Below, in pieces: positions 1 through 10,280 of a stretch of DNA of 64,000 nucleotides. This DNA comes from Sorghum bicolor (taxonomy: Eukaryota > Streptophyta > Magnoliopsida > Poales > Poaceae): NCBI RefSeq assembly GCF_000003195.3, contig NC_012877.2, positions 12,446,839 to 12,510,838 on the forward strand, in the 5' to 3' direction. Every line of letters starts with the position of its first letter. Positions within the stretch are counted from its first letter, which is position 1. Position numbers and translations under genes: made by a program. Under the pieces are notes generated by a model. That model did no database searches, was not told the DNA's origin, and was given only the letters and a program-made list of their open reading frames with translations.

Positions 1-43
1 GTCACATGAAGATGCAAATGCACATCTCCAACACTTTTTGTAA

Positions 44-1972
44 GTGTGTAGCACTATTGCCATCAGAGAGGTAACGGCCGACGCCATCCGCCTTCGCCTA
101 TTCCCATTCTCATTGCTTGGGAAGGCAAAGCAATGGTTTTACGCTCAACCCGATGATGTCAACACCTGGAGAAGATGTGCCAATGCATTTCTCAAGAAAT
201 TCTTCCCAATGGGCAAGACATCTGCTCTGAGGGCAAAGATTTCAAGCTTCCAACAGAAGGCAGACGAGACTATTCCCGAAGCATGGGAACGTCTGCAGGA
301 GTACATTCAAGAGTGTCCACATCATGGAATTAAAGAGTGGCTCCTGATTCAAGGTTTCTACCATGGGCTGACTCCAGTAGCTCGTAGCCACCTTGATGCC
401 GCCGCAAGAGGAGCGTTTACCTCCCTCAATGTCACTCAAGCTAAAACTCTCATTGAGAACATAGTGACAAATCAAACATGGAGAGAAGAACACCCTCAAC
501 TCAAGAAGAGAAGCACGAAAACCATTGAAGAGGTAAATGAAATATCTCACAAGATGGAGTTCTTGTTGAAGAAGTTGGATGAACGAGCCAAGGTAAAGAA
601 AGATCGAGAGGCCATCCAACAATACGCCACTGCACGTGCGAACCAACGGAGCAGGGTGCAAAATGCAAGCCATGAAGCTGTGCAATCCTTCAACAATGGA
701 CGACCAACTTCGCGCTTCCAGGGCCAAGGTAACTCTAGTAACTCTAACTGGCTTTCACTTAAAGAACTTGTCATTAATCAAGCTAAAATCAATGAAAGCA
801 TGAACAAAAGATTGTTAGCTAATGACAAGACTCTTGAATCATTAACTGCTAAAATGGATTCCCTTGTTTCTTCTGTTAAGGACCAATTAATCTTTAATAA
901 AATTTTAGAGTCTCAAATAGCACAAATTGCTGCTACTGTTCCTTCTTCTGTAAATTCTTGCAATATCTTTAATGTGACCACGAGAGGGGGTAAGACCACT
1001 CGTGATCCACCATATCCTGACATGAAAAAAAAGACTGCAAGAAAAGATAAGGAAGTTGAGGAAGACAAGAAAGAAGCACCATCTAAGCAGGAAAACACCA
1101 AGTTCTATGGAAAGACAGCTCCGCACGAGTTCTACGACACCAACATTCTGCTGCCATTTCCAAGAACAAGGAAGCCAACCACCGATGAACAATTCGGGAA
1201 GTTTGTTGAGGTAATTCGGCAATTATATGTCAATATTCCACTACTTGATGCAATGCAGGTTCCAACCTATGCCAAGTATTTGAGAGACATCCTCAACAAC
1301 AAACGCCCGCTGCCTACAACTGAGGTGATTAAGCTAACAGAAGAATGCAGCGCGGCGATACTAAACCAACTACCAGAAAAGAAGAAGGACCCTGGATGTC
1401 CTACCATCGACTGCTCCATTGGGACACATCACTTCGAGCATGCACTGTGCGACTTGGGAGCAAGTGTCAGTGTCATGCCAAAGGTAATATTTGATAAACT
1501 AACCCATGCTGTTTTGTCCCCTACATCAATACATTTGCAGTTAGCGGATCAGTCAATTCGCCATCCTGCGGGGGTAGCTGAGAATATCCCCGTAAAGATA
1601 CGCGAGTTCCTGGTCCCTGTGGATTTCGTGGTACTCGACATGGAGGTGGATGAAAAGACTCCACTTATCCTGGGAAGACCATTTCTCAGCACTGCTAATG
1701 CACATATTGACGTTGGAGCCGGAGAAATTCAATTTACAATCAATGGGGCCCAGGAGAAGTTCAACTTCAAACCAAAGGTAGTGCAATGCTCACTAATCTT
1801 GGCAGTGGATGTGGCAACCGTCACATTCATAACTAGGCCAAAGAAAAAGACCAATCCAACGCCAAGAGCAAAGAGCAAGAAAATATGGAAGAAGAAGGTA
1901 ATACAACCGATGACACCTCCGAAGAAAGTTTCTGTATCAACTCAAGGAGGAGGTCCTGTTCTAAGGACCTGA
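44..1972 (+). CDS. gag-pro: Gag-protease polyprotein of element A (5' partial, one in-frame stop)
   Basis: A 642-codon open frame that is the C-terminal part of a longer frame. The same frame is open from base 2 and is cut by a TAA at 41-43, where related D1 has a Glu codon, so this copy carries a premature stop and the first codon here (GTG) is not a true start. Residues about 15-130 match the retrotransposon Gag domain (LFPFSLLGKAKQWFY, FFPMGKT). A retropepsin-like domain follows: CDLGAS near residue 469 and LILGRPFL near residue 541 are the active-site and flap-region signatures of Athila proteases. No CCHC zinc knuckle is visible, unlike D1 and H. The C-terminus is very basic. Gag would form particles and the protease would cleave Gag. 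Confidence 0.85.
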   Translation: MCSTIAIREVTADAIRLRLFPFSLLGKAKQWFYAQPDDVNTWRRCANAFLKKFFPMGKTSALRAKISSFQQKADETIPEAWERLQEYIQECPHHGIKEWLLIQGFYHGLTPVARSHLDAAARGAFTSLNVTQAKTLIENIVTNQTWREEHPQLKKRSTKTIEEVNEISHKMEFLLKKLDERAKVKKDREAIQQYATARANQRSRVQNASHEAVQSFNNGRPTSRFQGQGNSSNSNWLSLKELVINQAKINESMNKRLLANDKTLESLTAKMDSLVSSVKDQLIFNKILESQIAQIAATVPSSVNSCNIFNVTTRGGKTTRDPPYPDMKKKTARKDKEVEEDKKEAPSKQENTKFYGKTAPHEFYDTNILLPFPRTRKPTTDEQFGKFVEVIRQLYVNIPLLDAMQVPTYAKYLRDILNNKRPLPTTEVIKLTEECSAAILNQLPEKKKDPGCPTIDCSIGTHHFEHALCDLGASVSVMPKVIFDKLTHAVLSPTSIHLQLADQSIRHPAGVAENIPVKIREFLVPVDFVVLDMEVDEKTPLILGRPFLSTANAHIDVGAGEIQFTINGAQEKFNFKPKVVQCSLILAVDVATVTFITRPKKKTNPTPRAKSKKIWKKKVIQPMTPPKKVSVSTQGGGPVLRT

Positions 1973-3246
1973 GGTAACAGCTCTTCCATCAAGGTAAGCC
2001 CACTGACCTTTAACTTTAAGTTACTTATTAAACTTCCTTCATCTTTTCCAACCCTTCTATCAACTTGAGTTAAGACAAGTAAAGTAAAAATAAAAACTCA
2101 CTGAGCAAGGTGGACACCAGGTGGGGCCCAAAGGGGGGTCGCCCGACCCCACTTTGGTGGCCTCCACCTATCATCTCGTGTCCTTTGCCACTTCCTGTCA
2201 TGACATGCTATGCTCCATTCAAGAAAACACCAAAACATTACCATGTCAACTCATGTAATCCCACTTGATCAACGAATTGAACCGTGCATGAGAATTCTCT
2301 AACTCTTTCATCTATTTTTCTTGCATGTGCTTGTTCTGTTACTCGTGTAGTGTGCCCATCATTACTCAAGAGTGAGAGGAGGGGTCGGCCGACCCCATGG
2401 TTGGCCCCACTTCCTCCCCTCCTCTGGTGTATGGCAGCACAAGTAATGTAGGGAGAGTGAGTATAGAAATAAAGACTCATAAACATCGACACTCACCCTA
2501 GGAGCTAGAGTTTCTAGTTCTCATCCCCTACTTCCACTAAAACGTAAGTGAAATTAGGAGACACTGCTAACTTAACAAAAACCATCTTCTTCTTTCTAAA
2601 GTCACTTAAGCAACCCCTAGACAAATCACTCTTGCTAAGTATGGGAAAGATACTTGCTTAAAGCCTTAAGTAAATCAACATTTTGAGAAGCTCATCCCGT
2701 GAACCATCTCATGAGCAAACATCCACCCATCTAGTCTTGTCTTGTTCCCTCCTTTCTCTTTCACCACATTCCAAGAAGAGATTCTTTGAGAAAACATCCA
2801 AAAGAAAGGAGAGAGTGAGTGGAGATGGGGAACCAGCCATGGCACACATTCATCATCAATCTGGTGAACAGCTAGCGCAAAGAGGAGGTGGTGATGGGGT
2901 CGCCCGACCCCCTCCCTGCAGCATTCCTTATTTCTTTCTTTCCCATCCATCTTTCCTTGACACAAGGTGTTGGCCATTTGTGGTTTCGTGGAAAAAGAGG
3001 GGTCGGCCGACCCTGACAAAGTGCCCTCTGCACTTGTCCTCTCTTCTATCCACTCACTCATTCACTCACAACCATTTTCCTCTACTAGCAACTCAAGAAA
3101 ATCATCAACACTCTTCCTTTCACTTTCCCTATTGCTCAAGTGTTCACCCGTCGAGAAATCAAGAGAGGTAATCAGCCGGTAAGAAGAGTTAAAATCTAAA
3201 CTAACCTCTCTGGTGGAAGTGGTGTTCGTTATTTTCTTGATCTAGC
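1973..3246 (+). other. Spacer between gag-pro and the env-position ORF of element A
   Basis: No convincing coding sequence. Short frames here have no recognisable domain and are low in complexity. It holds four of the six GC-rich palindromes described separately. In related pol-bearing elements RT, RNase H and integrase would sit in this position, so the spacer may be what is left after pol loss; that is inference. Confidence 0.6.
2135..3013 (+). repeat. Four dispersed copies of a 16-bp GC palindrome (2135-2150, 2381-2396, 2896-2911, 2999-3013)
   Basis: The core is GGGGTCGGCCGACCCC, a perfect palindrome, or GGGGTCGCCCGACCCC with one central mismatch. The copy at 2999 lacks the last C. Flanks differ, so these are not copies of one larger repeat, except that the first copy shares its flanks (cccaaagg...actttggtgg) with the LTR copy at 6365. 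Confidence 0.9.
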
Positions 3247-4764
3247 ATGAAGAATCCACTCAAGAACATAGGGAAGAAAGTGCGTGGAGCGTTTAGCGGA
3301 AGCTCATCAAGGCACTCCCACGGCACCATGAGTTCGGTAGAAGAGTACTCCTCTCATCAGGGACTTCCCTCTGAGACTCATGAGGAGCAAGAGCATGAGG
3401 CCATGCCACAGCAAACACCACTTAATGAAGAAGCAGCACCTCTACGGATGCAAGATATAGAGACCGGACTTTTGCTCACCGTAGAAGAAATGGAGAAGCT
3501 TAACCATCTACGCCACCGTGAATTCAAGCATACCAAGGTAATTGACCCTAAATTCCTCAAAGACACAGGTATGTATGAGGAATTCTTTGATGTCTTTGCT
3601 GCAATAGGATGGGGTGAATTTTGGGACTTTTCGGAACACCTAGGTAGCAAGATTCTCACTCTAGAATTTTTGAGCACCGTAAGGGTAACCGAAACAACCA
3701 TTTACTTTCGCCTAAGAAACCAAGATTATGATTTCACATGGGACCATCTAGCTGCATGTTTAGGCTTTATGAATTTTAAAATCAACGTAGAAGTTGCCAC
3801 AAGGGGTTTTAATAGACAAGAATTTTGGCATGAAATAACTGGGGAGAATCTAGTTGGAAAGACTTACCCACGTACTAGCCATATTTGCCATCCCACACTA
3901 CGGTTCATGCACAAATGGATAGGCATCACTCTATTCCCTAGAGATGACATTCGAATTGTGCGGGAAATTGATAATAGAATTCTATATGCCATGGTGAATA
4001 GAATTCGTATTGCACCGGTAAAAGCCATGGTACATCATTGGATCACTATAGCACGGAAGAATGACCCAATTGAGTTCACCTCTATAATTACAAAATTGTG
4101 TGATTACATTTTGATCCTTGATGACACCATCCAGTACATACCCACTCCTAGAACTGTGTTAGGAAAATATCATTTCATTCAAGCAAAAGTAATTACGCGT
4201 GGCCCCAATGACACAATTGAATTTATATTGCGTAAATCAAATGCAAGACTCATTTTGCCACAACCAGAGTTAAAATTATACGGGGGCCACCCGTTAATGC
4301 CTAATGTTCCTGGAGTTGGAGGACGTAGAAGTTTTGCAGGGCCATTCACACGTGGACAGTCACGAGCTGAACAGCAAGATGATTCAGATAATGAGGGCAC
4401 TTCCAATGCCATGCACACCTCCGGGACGGGGAGGAGACGTAGTGCCCGGTTGTCTCTTTCTTCTTCGCAGGAGATTGGAAACCGCAGTCACCGTCATGAC
4501 ATGGAGCTACTCAGATCAGGTATGGCTACATTGCGTACTAACCATGAAGCCATTCACACTGCCACTGTGGAAACCCAACAGCAAATCCAAAATTTTGAGG
4601 AGAGCAGCAATAGAAACTGGTGCCAAGCCTACACATCATATCACCTGCCCGTACCACCATACATTCCTCAACCACCACATGCATATCCACCTCCTCCTGC
4701 ACAATATCCTCCACAGCAATATCCTCCACCATATCCACCATATCCATCGTATCCACCCCAGTGA
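3247..4764 (+). CDS. Env-position ORF of element A, ATHILA ORF-1-like protein
   Basis: A 505-aa intact frame starting at ATG. Residues 1-55 are basic and serine-rich. Residues about 100-340 resemble the ATHILA ORF-1 family of plant gypsy elements (FFDVFAAIGWGEFW, FNRQEFWHEITG, HPTLRFMHKWIGITLFPRDD). A serine/arginine-rich segment follows. The last 45 residues are extremely rich in proline and tyrosine and include PPPY. I see no signal peptide and no clear transmembrane segment, so calling it an envelope rests only on position. Function is unknown. The frame has no stops although the gag-pro of this copy has one, so it may be under different constraint or simply lucky. A GC-palindrome spacer lies upstream and a PPT-like hairpin directly downstream. 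Confidence 0.7.
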   Translation: MKNPLKNIGKKVRGAFSGSSSRHSHGTMSSVEEYSSHQGLPSETHEEQEHEAMPQQTPLNEEAAPLRMQDIETGLLLTVEEMEKLNHLRHREFKHTKVIDPKFLKDTGMYEEFFDVFAAIGWGEFWDFSEHLGSKILTLEFLSTVRVTETTIYFRLRNQDYDFTWDHLAACLGFMNFKINVEVATRGFNRQEFWHEITGENLVGKTYPRTSHICHPTLRFMHKWIGITLFPRDDIRIVREIDNRILYAMVNRIRIAPVKAMVHHWITIARKNDPIEFTSIITKLCDYILILDDTIQYIPTPRTVLGKYHFIQAKVITRGPNDTIEFILRKSNARLILPQPELKLYGGHPLMPNVPGVGGRRSFAGPFTRGQSRAEQQDDSDNEGTSNAMHTSGTGRRRSARLSLSSSQEIGNRSHRHDMELLRSGMATLRTNHEAIHTATVETQQQIQNFEESSNRNWCQAYTSYHLPVPPYIPQPPHAYPPPPAQYPPQQYPPPYPPYPSYPPQ

Positions 4765-6131
4765 GGAAGGACAAGCTTGGGGGAGATCCTCTCCCCCACC
4801 AAGGTAAGTATTCTATCCTATTTATTTCCATGCATTTTATCATTCTTGCTCTAAAAAAAATTAGCATTTCCCTTTAGCATATATGCTTCATGTATGTCTA
4901 TATCCCTCATGGAAATGATGACTAGTTGCTTGTTAATGTTTCTCTAGTACCTAGTATACAACTTAGTATTTCTCCAAGTATGGATCACTTAGCTCACTTA
5001 AACTGCCATGAACCTGAAAACTTTGTGGGTTGCAAGTGCTAGAACTAAGTCTAAGTTGTTGTGGGACATGAGATAGTGAGACAAGAGCTGCTATAATATT
5101 ATTCTAAGCATGCATGATTATCAGAGATTTATTCTTAAAATGATCAAACCCTTAATTGTTCCTCAATGGTGATGAATTCCTACCACAGCTATATCTACTT
5201 TACATGATTGCAACCTTTCCACATAAGCTATTTGCTTTGTGTTGAGTGTCGTCAAGTCTTGTTGACCCCTGTTAAGAGACTTTTCATGCTCCTAAGATCA
5301 AGATCACGTACACACCACATATATATATGCTGCTTCTACACTGGAAGTACGCAACCACATGTATTTCGCATCCACTAAATAGGTTGCTCCATACTCTAAA
5401 TGTTAGAATATCTCTCTCTAAGCATTATTTGGTAAATGAGACATCAAAAGCCTAGGCAAAATGAAATAAAAAGATGGACATGTGCAAGTCCACAAAAAAA
5501 AATTGAGCACATAAAGCTCGAAGAAAAAGAAAATGCTAGCCATGTCTCAATATACAAGTAGAGAGAGTGTAGCAAATAAAGGAGCAACCTAGTCCACCAT
5601 ATATCACACTTGCACATCTTGATCTGGGAGTATGACACTTCTCTTCAAGGATCCGAGCTTTGACTTCGCAACACATGCAAAGTAAGTATGCTATCTCCTT
5701 TCATCCCTACCTTAAGCTCCACATAAGCCTTTTAGAAATAGGATGAAATAGAGAAGGCAACTCTATCATATGCCTTGGTGAGGAATTATACACCATTTGA
5801 GTGACATGAGAGAACCATATGAGGAACATTTAAGTTTTCTTTTGAAAATATCACAAAACCTCTGATATGAAACTTGCTAAGAATGAGAAAGTTAGTGCTC
5901 AAGTCAAACTGTTCTATCTTTCAACCACCTAAGACAAAGGAAAAGCCATAAGCCCCATAAGGGACTAAGGTAATATGGGTAAGTTTACATAGCTAAATTT
6001 TTCATGCAAAGAGAAGAACTTTGTTGTACACATGGTACTCTTGAAATGTGAACATAGTAACAATACCTGATCCACCGAGGCTAAGTTTGATTGTTTGCTC
6101 GGGACGAGCAAAGGTTAAGCTTGGGGGATCT
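4765..6131 (+). other. 3' non-coding region of element A with two PPT-like motifs
   Basis: No gene seen. Just after the ORF, 4773-4798 reads aagcttgggggag-atcct-ctccccca, an inverted repeat able to form a G5/C5 hairpin, followed by ggtaagta at 4803-4810, a good plant 5' splice-site match. At the far end 6095-6131 holds tgctcgggacgagcaaaggttaagcttggggga, the true polypurine tract next to the LTR. Blocks between them (for example ttcctaccacagctatat near 5178) recur in the 3' regions of D1 and H, so this is a conserved non-coding module of the group. Confidence 0.65.
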
Positions 6132-6364
6132 TGTTGACGGTGGATATACCATAGAAATCCACATACAAAACACCGTCAACATGCCTCGGTTGCAAGGGGA
6201 AATGACATGACATGAACATATTTTATCCATAACTAGTTCCACTTGTACTCTTAGCTTGTTTATGCAGGAACAACAAATTCAAGACATTATTTGACAAAGC
6301 CAACATCAGAATCATCAAGAGGAGATCGAGGGGACAACAGGTGACACCCTGGGCCCACAGGGAG

Positions 6365-6483
6365 GGGGTCGCCCGACCCCTCTTTGGTGGGACCCAGGTG
6401 TGCCACCTACTCCACCGACATAAGGGACCATTGTGGACACTGCTGGTGGGCCCAGGTGGTCAGGAGTGGGGTCGCCCGACCCC
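6365..6483 (+). repeat. Two GC palindromes in U3 of element A LTR
   Basis: GGGGTCGCCCGACCCC occurs at 6365-6380 and 6468-6483. Together with the four internal copies this makes six per partial element. Confidence 0.9.
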
Positions 6484-6663
6484 ACATGTAAGGTGGTTTC
6501 AGGGTCGGTGGCCTCCCACCGACCTTCCCCACATGTCTCACGTGTTGGTTTGCCCCTGCCGTTGATCAAATGGCGGTTGTGAAGTTGGTTTGATCCAAGG
6601 GTGGAGAGGCATGATCACACGGATCGATGACGTGGCGGTGGAGTAGCCCCTACTCCACCTCTC

Positions 6664-6672
6664 CCTATAAAT
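6664..6672 (+). promoter_or_regulatory. TATA box in element A LTR
   Basis: ctataaata within tccctataaatagagg is a strong plant TATA match and sits where the U3/R boundary is expected. The retroviral-type transcript would start about 30 bp downstream. Confidence 0.7.
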
Positions 6673-7718
6673 AGAGGCTGATTTCACCCTTCCAAGGCAT
6701 GATGAATTCAAGGTTCAAGTATCCAAGCTAGATACAAGTGAGTAGTAGTAGTAGTCTAGTGTGGGAGTTAGAGTTGAGTCGAGCGAAGCTCGGGGTCTCC
6801 GGAGTCGTCTTCTGGAGAGTCTGGTATAGCTCTTGTATCTTTTCTCCTGTAAGACTTGTTTTCTTAATATATTCTCTTTCTACTTTTCTAAGTATTACTT
6901 TGTGCAATATTATTCTTGCAATAGTATTGTAGTGTTCTATCTTGTCCTTTAGTAGTTACATATTAGATTGTGATCCTGTAACAAGCTCGTGGTTGTTTCC
7001 CATCGCCTTTAGCAAGGTGCTATAGTTGTTTGATCGCAGCTAGAGTAGTGAGAGTTAGCGTAAGCGCGGTGCTTAGGCTAGGTCTTGCCTTTGGGTGTCG
7101 CTGGCTCGGACGGAAAGTAGGGGCGCACTCCCTAGGAGGTGACAGATCGTGGGCGGCATTAGGTTCTCCTCACGTACGAGCTAGTTCTTAAAAGATAAGG
7201 CGTCCATAAGCCCAATAGTCGCTTTCGGTAAGGGGTTAGGTGAAAAACCTTTTAAGCGTCTTACCAGCTCGGCTATCCTTGGCAGCCATTAGTAAGGTAT
7301 CAATCTAGTGTGTCTCTGCTATTTGATTAAGATTAGTTCACGAGAGTAGAATTAGATATCCTAGGAACCTGTACTCACTCGTTGTCCTCCCACCTAGCTA
7401 CTCTACTCTAGTTATCTTGTAGTTATCCTTTTTGATTATCTCTGGATCATCATCATCCCTTCCTTCACCTTTCGTTACCACCTCTCTGCACTAGTTGTAA
7501 CTAAGTTGAGATAGGATCTCTTTTCTTACAAGCATTTCTAGCTATTGCTTTCCCTTGGGAAAATATAAATTACGATACCTTGGAATACTCCCGGGTGAAG
7601 TGCTACAGCGGTACCTTCTGTGCGCTTGCGGAATTATCCAATAGTTAATAGAGTTACCACACCAGGCATTTCTGGCGCCATCACCGATATCCGGTGGTTG
7701 CGTTAAGAAGTGCCAACA

Positions 7719-9357
7719 GAGTGCTCCTTACCCCTTCGGGGGCAATCTTGTTAAAGAGTCCCCCAAAAATATTGAATTTGCACCGCAGTCCTCGGCCGGG
7801 AGAATTCTAGGAATTTCTGTATTTATTTAAATTCGTTTAGACATGCTTTAATTACAGAATTGCCACTGATTTTGTTTAGGCAATAAAATATTCGTTTTAG
7901 CTCCGATTTGACCCATTCAAATTGCGTTAGATTCGTATTTAAATTCTCTACGTGTTAGACCCACTACTACTGCAGTTTGAAACATTTTAATTTTGTGACC
8001 CTATTTAATTAATTACTTTTCTAAAAAAAATCTTAGAAAATTCATATCTTCTCCGTTTTAGCTCCTATTCGATCCGTTCAAGTTGCGTTAGTTTCATAAT
8101 TTCATAAGCTTCATGTTAGTACCATTGTTACTGTAGTTTGCAACTTTTTAATTTCAGGGTTAGGTTTAATTAATTAAATGCCTATAGGAAATCGCTGTAA
8201 ATTCGTAACTTGATCGTTTTAGTTCCGATTTTCGTGATCTTCGTATCTATGTGATCGTAGCAAAACGTAGGTTCTGTTTTTAAACATTTTATTTTGTTTT
8301 TGATCTGTTGGTGTACTGTTCTAATTAAAGGATTGTTTGCTTCGTGTATGTCTGTCTCCGATTGTTGTGTGTTGATGATCGATGATCGAGTCTAGTCGGT
8401 GAGCTTTACTTCGGTGGTCAAGATCAGAGCCGTGGAAGCAAGTAAAATCAGCAGGACCAGTAGGAGCAATTGGATCAAGGCAAGTATAGCATTTGGGTTT
8501 TAATTCTATGACCATGATCTTGTGACTAGATTGATATAAAGTAACAAATGATAATAATGACTTGTTAACAACTTGAGGATTTATTCGTAAGTGATAACCG
8601 GGATCAAAGTGCAACCATGAGGGCTATAATGGCTCTGGCTTTAGTCAAGTATGAGTAACTTTTCTAGCTTGTTAGAGGTTACTCGTGTGGCGGCAGACCG
8701 TGGATTTCCTGCGAGTGGTAGAATCACACGGACTGACTACCGAAACCAAGCTGCCCTAACTTGTTAGACGAACCTTTGAAAGACTTCATAGTGATCCCTG
8801 CCGACCTACCTTGGTAGTGGGTTACGAGGCTGATCACCTCAGGCGAAAGGGTAAATCATGACTCATGGGTAAAGATGTACAACCTCTGCAGAGTGTTAAA
8901 AACTGGTATACTAGCCGTGCTCACGGTCACGAGCGGCCTTGGGAACTCTTACATTAAGGGTGATGAATCTTGTGTTAAGAAACTCACTGATTATTGTTTA
9001 ATGCTCTATATTATTTATGTCACATTGATCATGAGACCGTGGGATCCATACAATCTAGTTGTTATACTTGCGGAGTTCGTCTTGAACTCACTCTTGCTAT
9101 CTCCCCCACACCTCAGGAGAAGTTTTGGGCTTGTGATCAACCAGTCAGTTGGATCCTGTAGAGTGAGGTTAACACCCAAAGTTTGGAGTTCTCTTCCGTG
9201 TTTGCTGCCCAAGGTTGTTTCTAACTTATTAAGTACGTTATATAATATATGCGTTGTCCTTTGATATTACCCCTTATTTGTAGCTATATGTGAGGCTTGT
9301 CTTCTAAAACTCGCATATGGTGCATATCTGATTTTGTTCTTAAAGTCGGGTGTTACA
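7719..9357 (+). repeat. 5' LTR of element B, 5' part removed by insertion of A
   Basis: Aligns with 13224-14654 plus 35286-35505 of the B 3' LTR at about 98.7% identity. It carries a roughly 20-bp deletion near 8693 relative to the 3' LTR. It ends in gtgttaca, followed 3 bp later by the primer-binding site. It contains the conserved R/U5 block of the Tekay-like LTRs with the hairpin at 8914-8937. Confidence 0.9.
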
Positions 9358-9360
9358 AAG

Positions 9361-9372
9361 TGGTATCAAAGC
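9361..9372 (+). other. Primer-binding site of element B
   Basis: tggtatcaaagc, three bases after the LTR end, matches the 3' end of initiator tRNA-Met as used by many Ty3/gypsy chromoviruses, with one mismatch to the usual TGGTATCAGAGC. Confidence 0.75.
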
Positions 9373-9554
9373 AATGCTGACTGTAGGACGCAAGCCTAGC
9401 TAGAACCGGACGTTTTAGAATGCTTCTATCTCTGCTTACTTCTTGCTTTCACCTTAACCTTGATAATTGCTAATAAAAAATTATGCTTACCTCTGCCCTA
9501 TTCTATTATAAAAACTTTGTCTCTATTCTAAATCTATCCACCTTGTCTATTTAG

Positions 9555-10280
9555 ATGGCTCATAACGAGGAGACCTTTGGCATGCATGAACAAAATGACT
9601 TAGAGATGCCACCCGTAAAAGCTTTCGACAAGGAGAAGCTTCTAGCCATGCAAAAGCAAGTAGTGGAAGGAATGACTCAGAATGGGAACTCTCAGCAGTG
9701 CATCTCAGGACCAGTGAAGAGACAAGTAGCAGAAGCTTGGAAAAATATGAGAACCCATGAAGGTGTTGGTAGTAGTACATCAGGATATCAGGATCAATGC
9801 CATTGTTGTAGGCATTATGGTCTTCCTTGTCTTCGGAATAGGTCATCTAAAAAGGAAGTTAAGGCAAAACCAAATTGTGTGACTAATGAGGATAAGAAGA
9901 GGAAGGCAAAATCACTAGAGCCAGCATTGGGAAGTGAACAACATTCAAATCCTAAGTTGTCACATTTAGCTTTGAACTCTAGCCATGAAAACCCAAAACT
10001 TGGAGATGAAGAAACTTCTCAAGCTAACCCCACTGCTCATGAGGTATGCATAGATGGATGGACCATCACTTATAAAGAGTATCAACCTCAAAGGATCAAC
10101 CAAGTTAAGAAGAAATCTAGCCAGCCAGAGACAAACCTTCAGAGTCAGCGAACTGATAACACACCGAGCAACACCTTAGTGGGAAATGATATCACGAAGG
10201 ATCTAGCTAAGAAAAAGTGTTATCACTACCGACAGGAAGGACACTATGTAAAGTCTTGTCCACTGAAGAACCAACAGTAG
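9555..10280 (+). CDS. Gag-like protein of element B with degenerate zinc knuckle
   Basis: A 241-aa frame from ATG. It starts where a Tekay-type interior would begin its first ORF, but I cannot see a standard Gag core. The C-terminus reads CYHYRQEGHYVKSC, a CCHC zinc knuckle in which the second cysteine is replaced by tyrosine. The middle is rich in Lys, Ser, Asn and Glu. The protein is probably the product of internal deletions that removed the capsid core; function is unlikely. No pol follows. Confidence 0.6.
   Translation: MAHNEETFGMHEQNDLEMPPVKAFDKEKLLAMQKQVVEGMTQNGNSQQCISGPVKRQVAEAWKNMRTHEGVGSSTSGYQDQCHCCRHYGLPCLRNRSSKKEVKAKPNCVTNEDKKRKAKSLEPALGSEQHSNPKLSHLALNSSHENPKLGDEETSQANPTAHEVCIDGWTITYKEYQPQRINQVKKKSSQPETNLQSQRTDNTPSNTLVGNDITKDLAKKKCYHYRQEGHYVKSCPLKNQQ

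Larger units (their letters stand above)
1..7718 (+). mobile_element. Element A: Athila-like LTR retrotransposon, 5' end outside window
   Basis: Visible parts in order are gag-pro, a 1.27 kb spacer, an env-position ORF, a 1.37 kb 3' non-coding region, a polypurine tract and a complete 3' LTR. No reverse transcriptase, RNase H or integrase lies between gag-pro and the LTR, so this copy is non-autonomous. It is inserted in the 5' LTR of element B: the B sequence resumes at 7719 with gagtg, matching 13224-13228 in the uninterrupted B 3' LTR. The left LTR and left target duplication lie outside the window. Lineage is inferred from Gag and protease similarity to D1 and to Athila proteins. Confidence 0.85.
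6132..7718 (+). repeat. 3' LTR of element A
   Basis: 1,587 bp, starts TGTTGACGGTGG and ends GTGCCAACA, preceded by a purine tract (6115-6131) and followed by the host B LTR. The start TGTTGACGG is shared with D1, H and G. Two GC palindromes (6365-6380 and 6468-6483) lie about 300 and 200 bp upstream of the TATA box. Confidence 0.9.

Noticed and set aside
2683..3171. 162-codon frame upstream of the env-position ORF in A
   Set aside because: Ser/His-rich with no domain, overlaps two GC palindromes, and is not shared with relatives seen here.
8875..9264. 129-codon frame in the B LTR and the antisense 97-codon frame at 8321 (repeated at 13826)
   Set aside because: They lie in conserved R/U5 RNA sequence; conservation is at the nucleotide level and neither protein has recognisable features.
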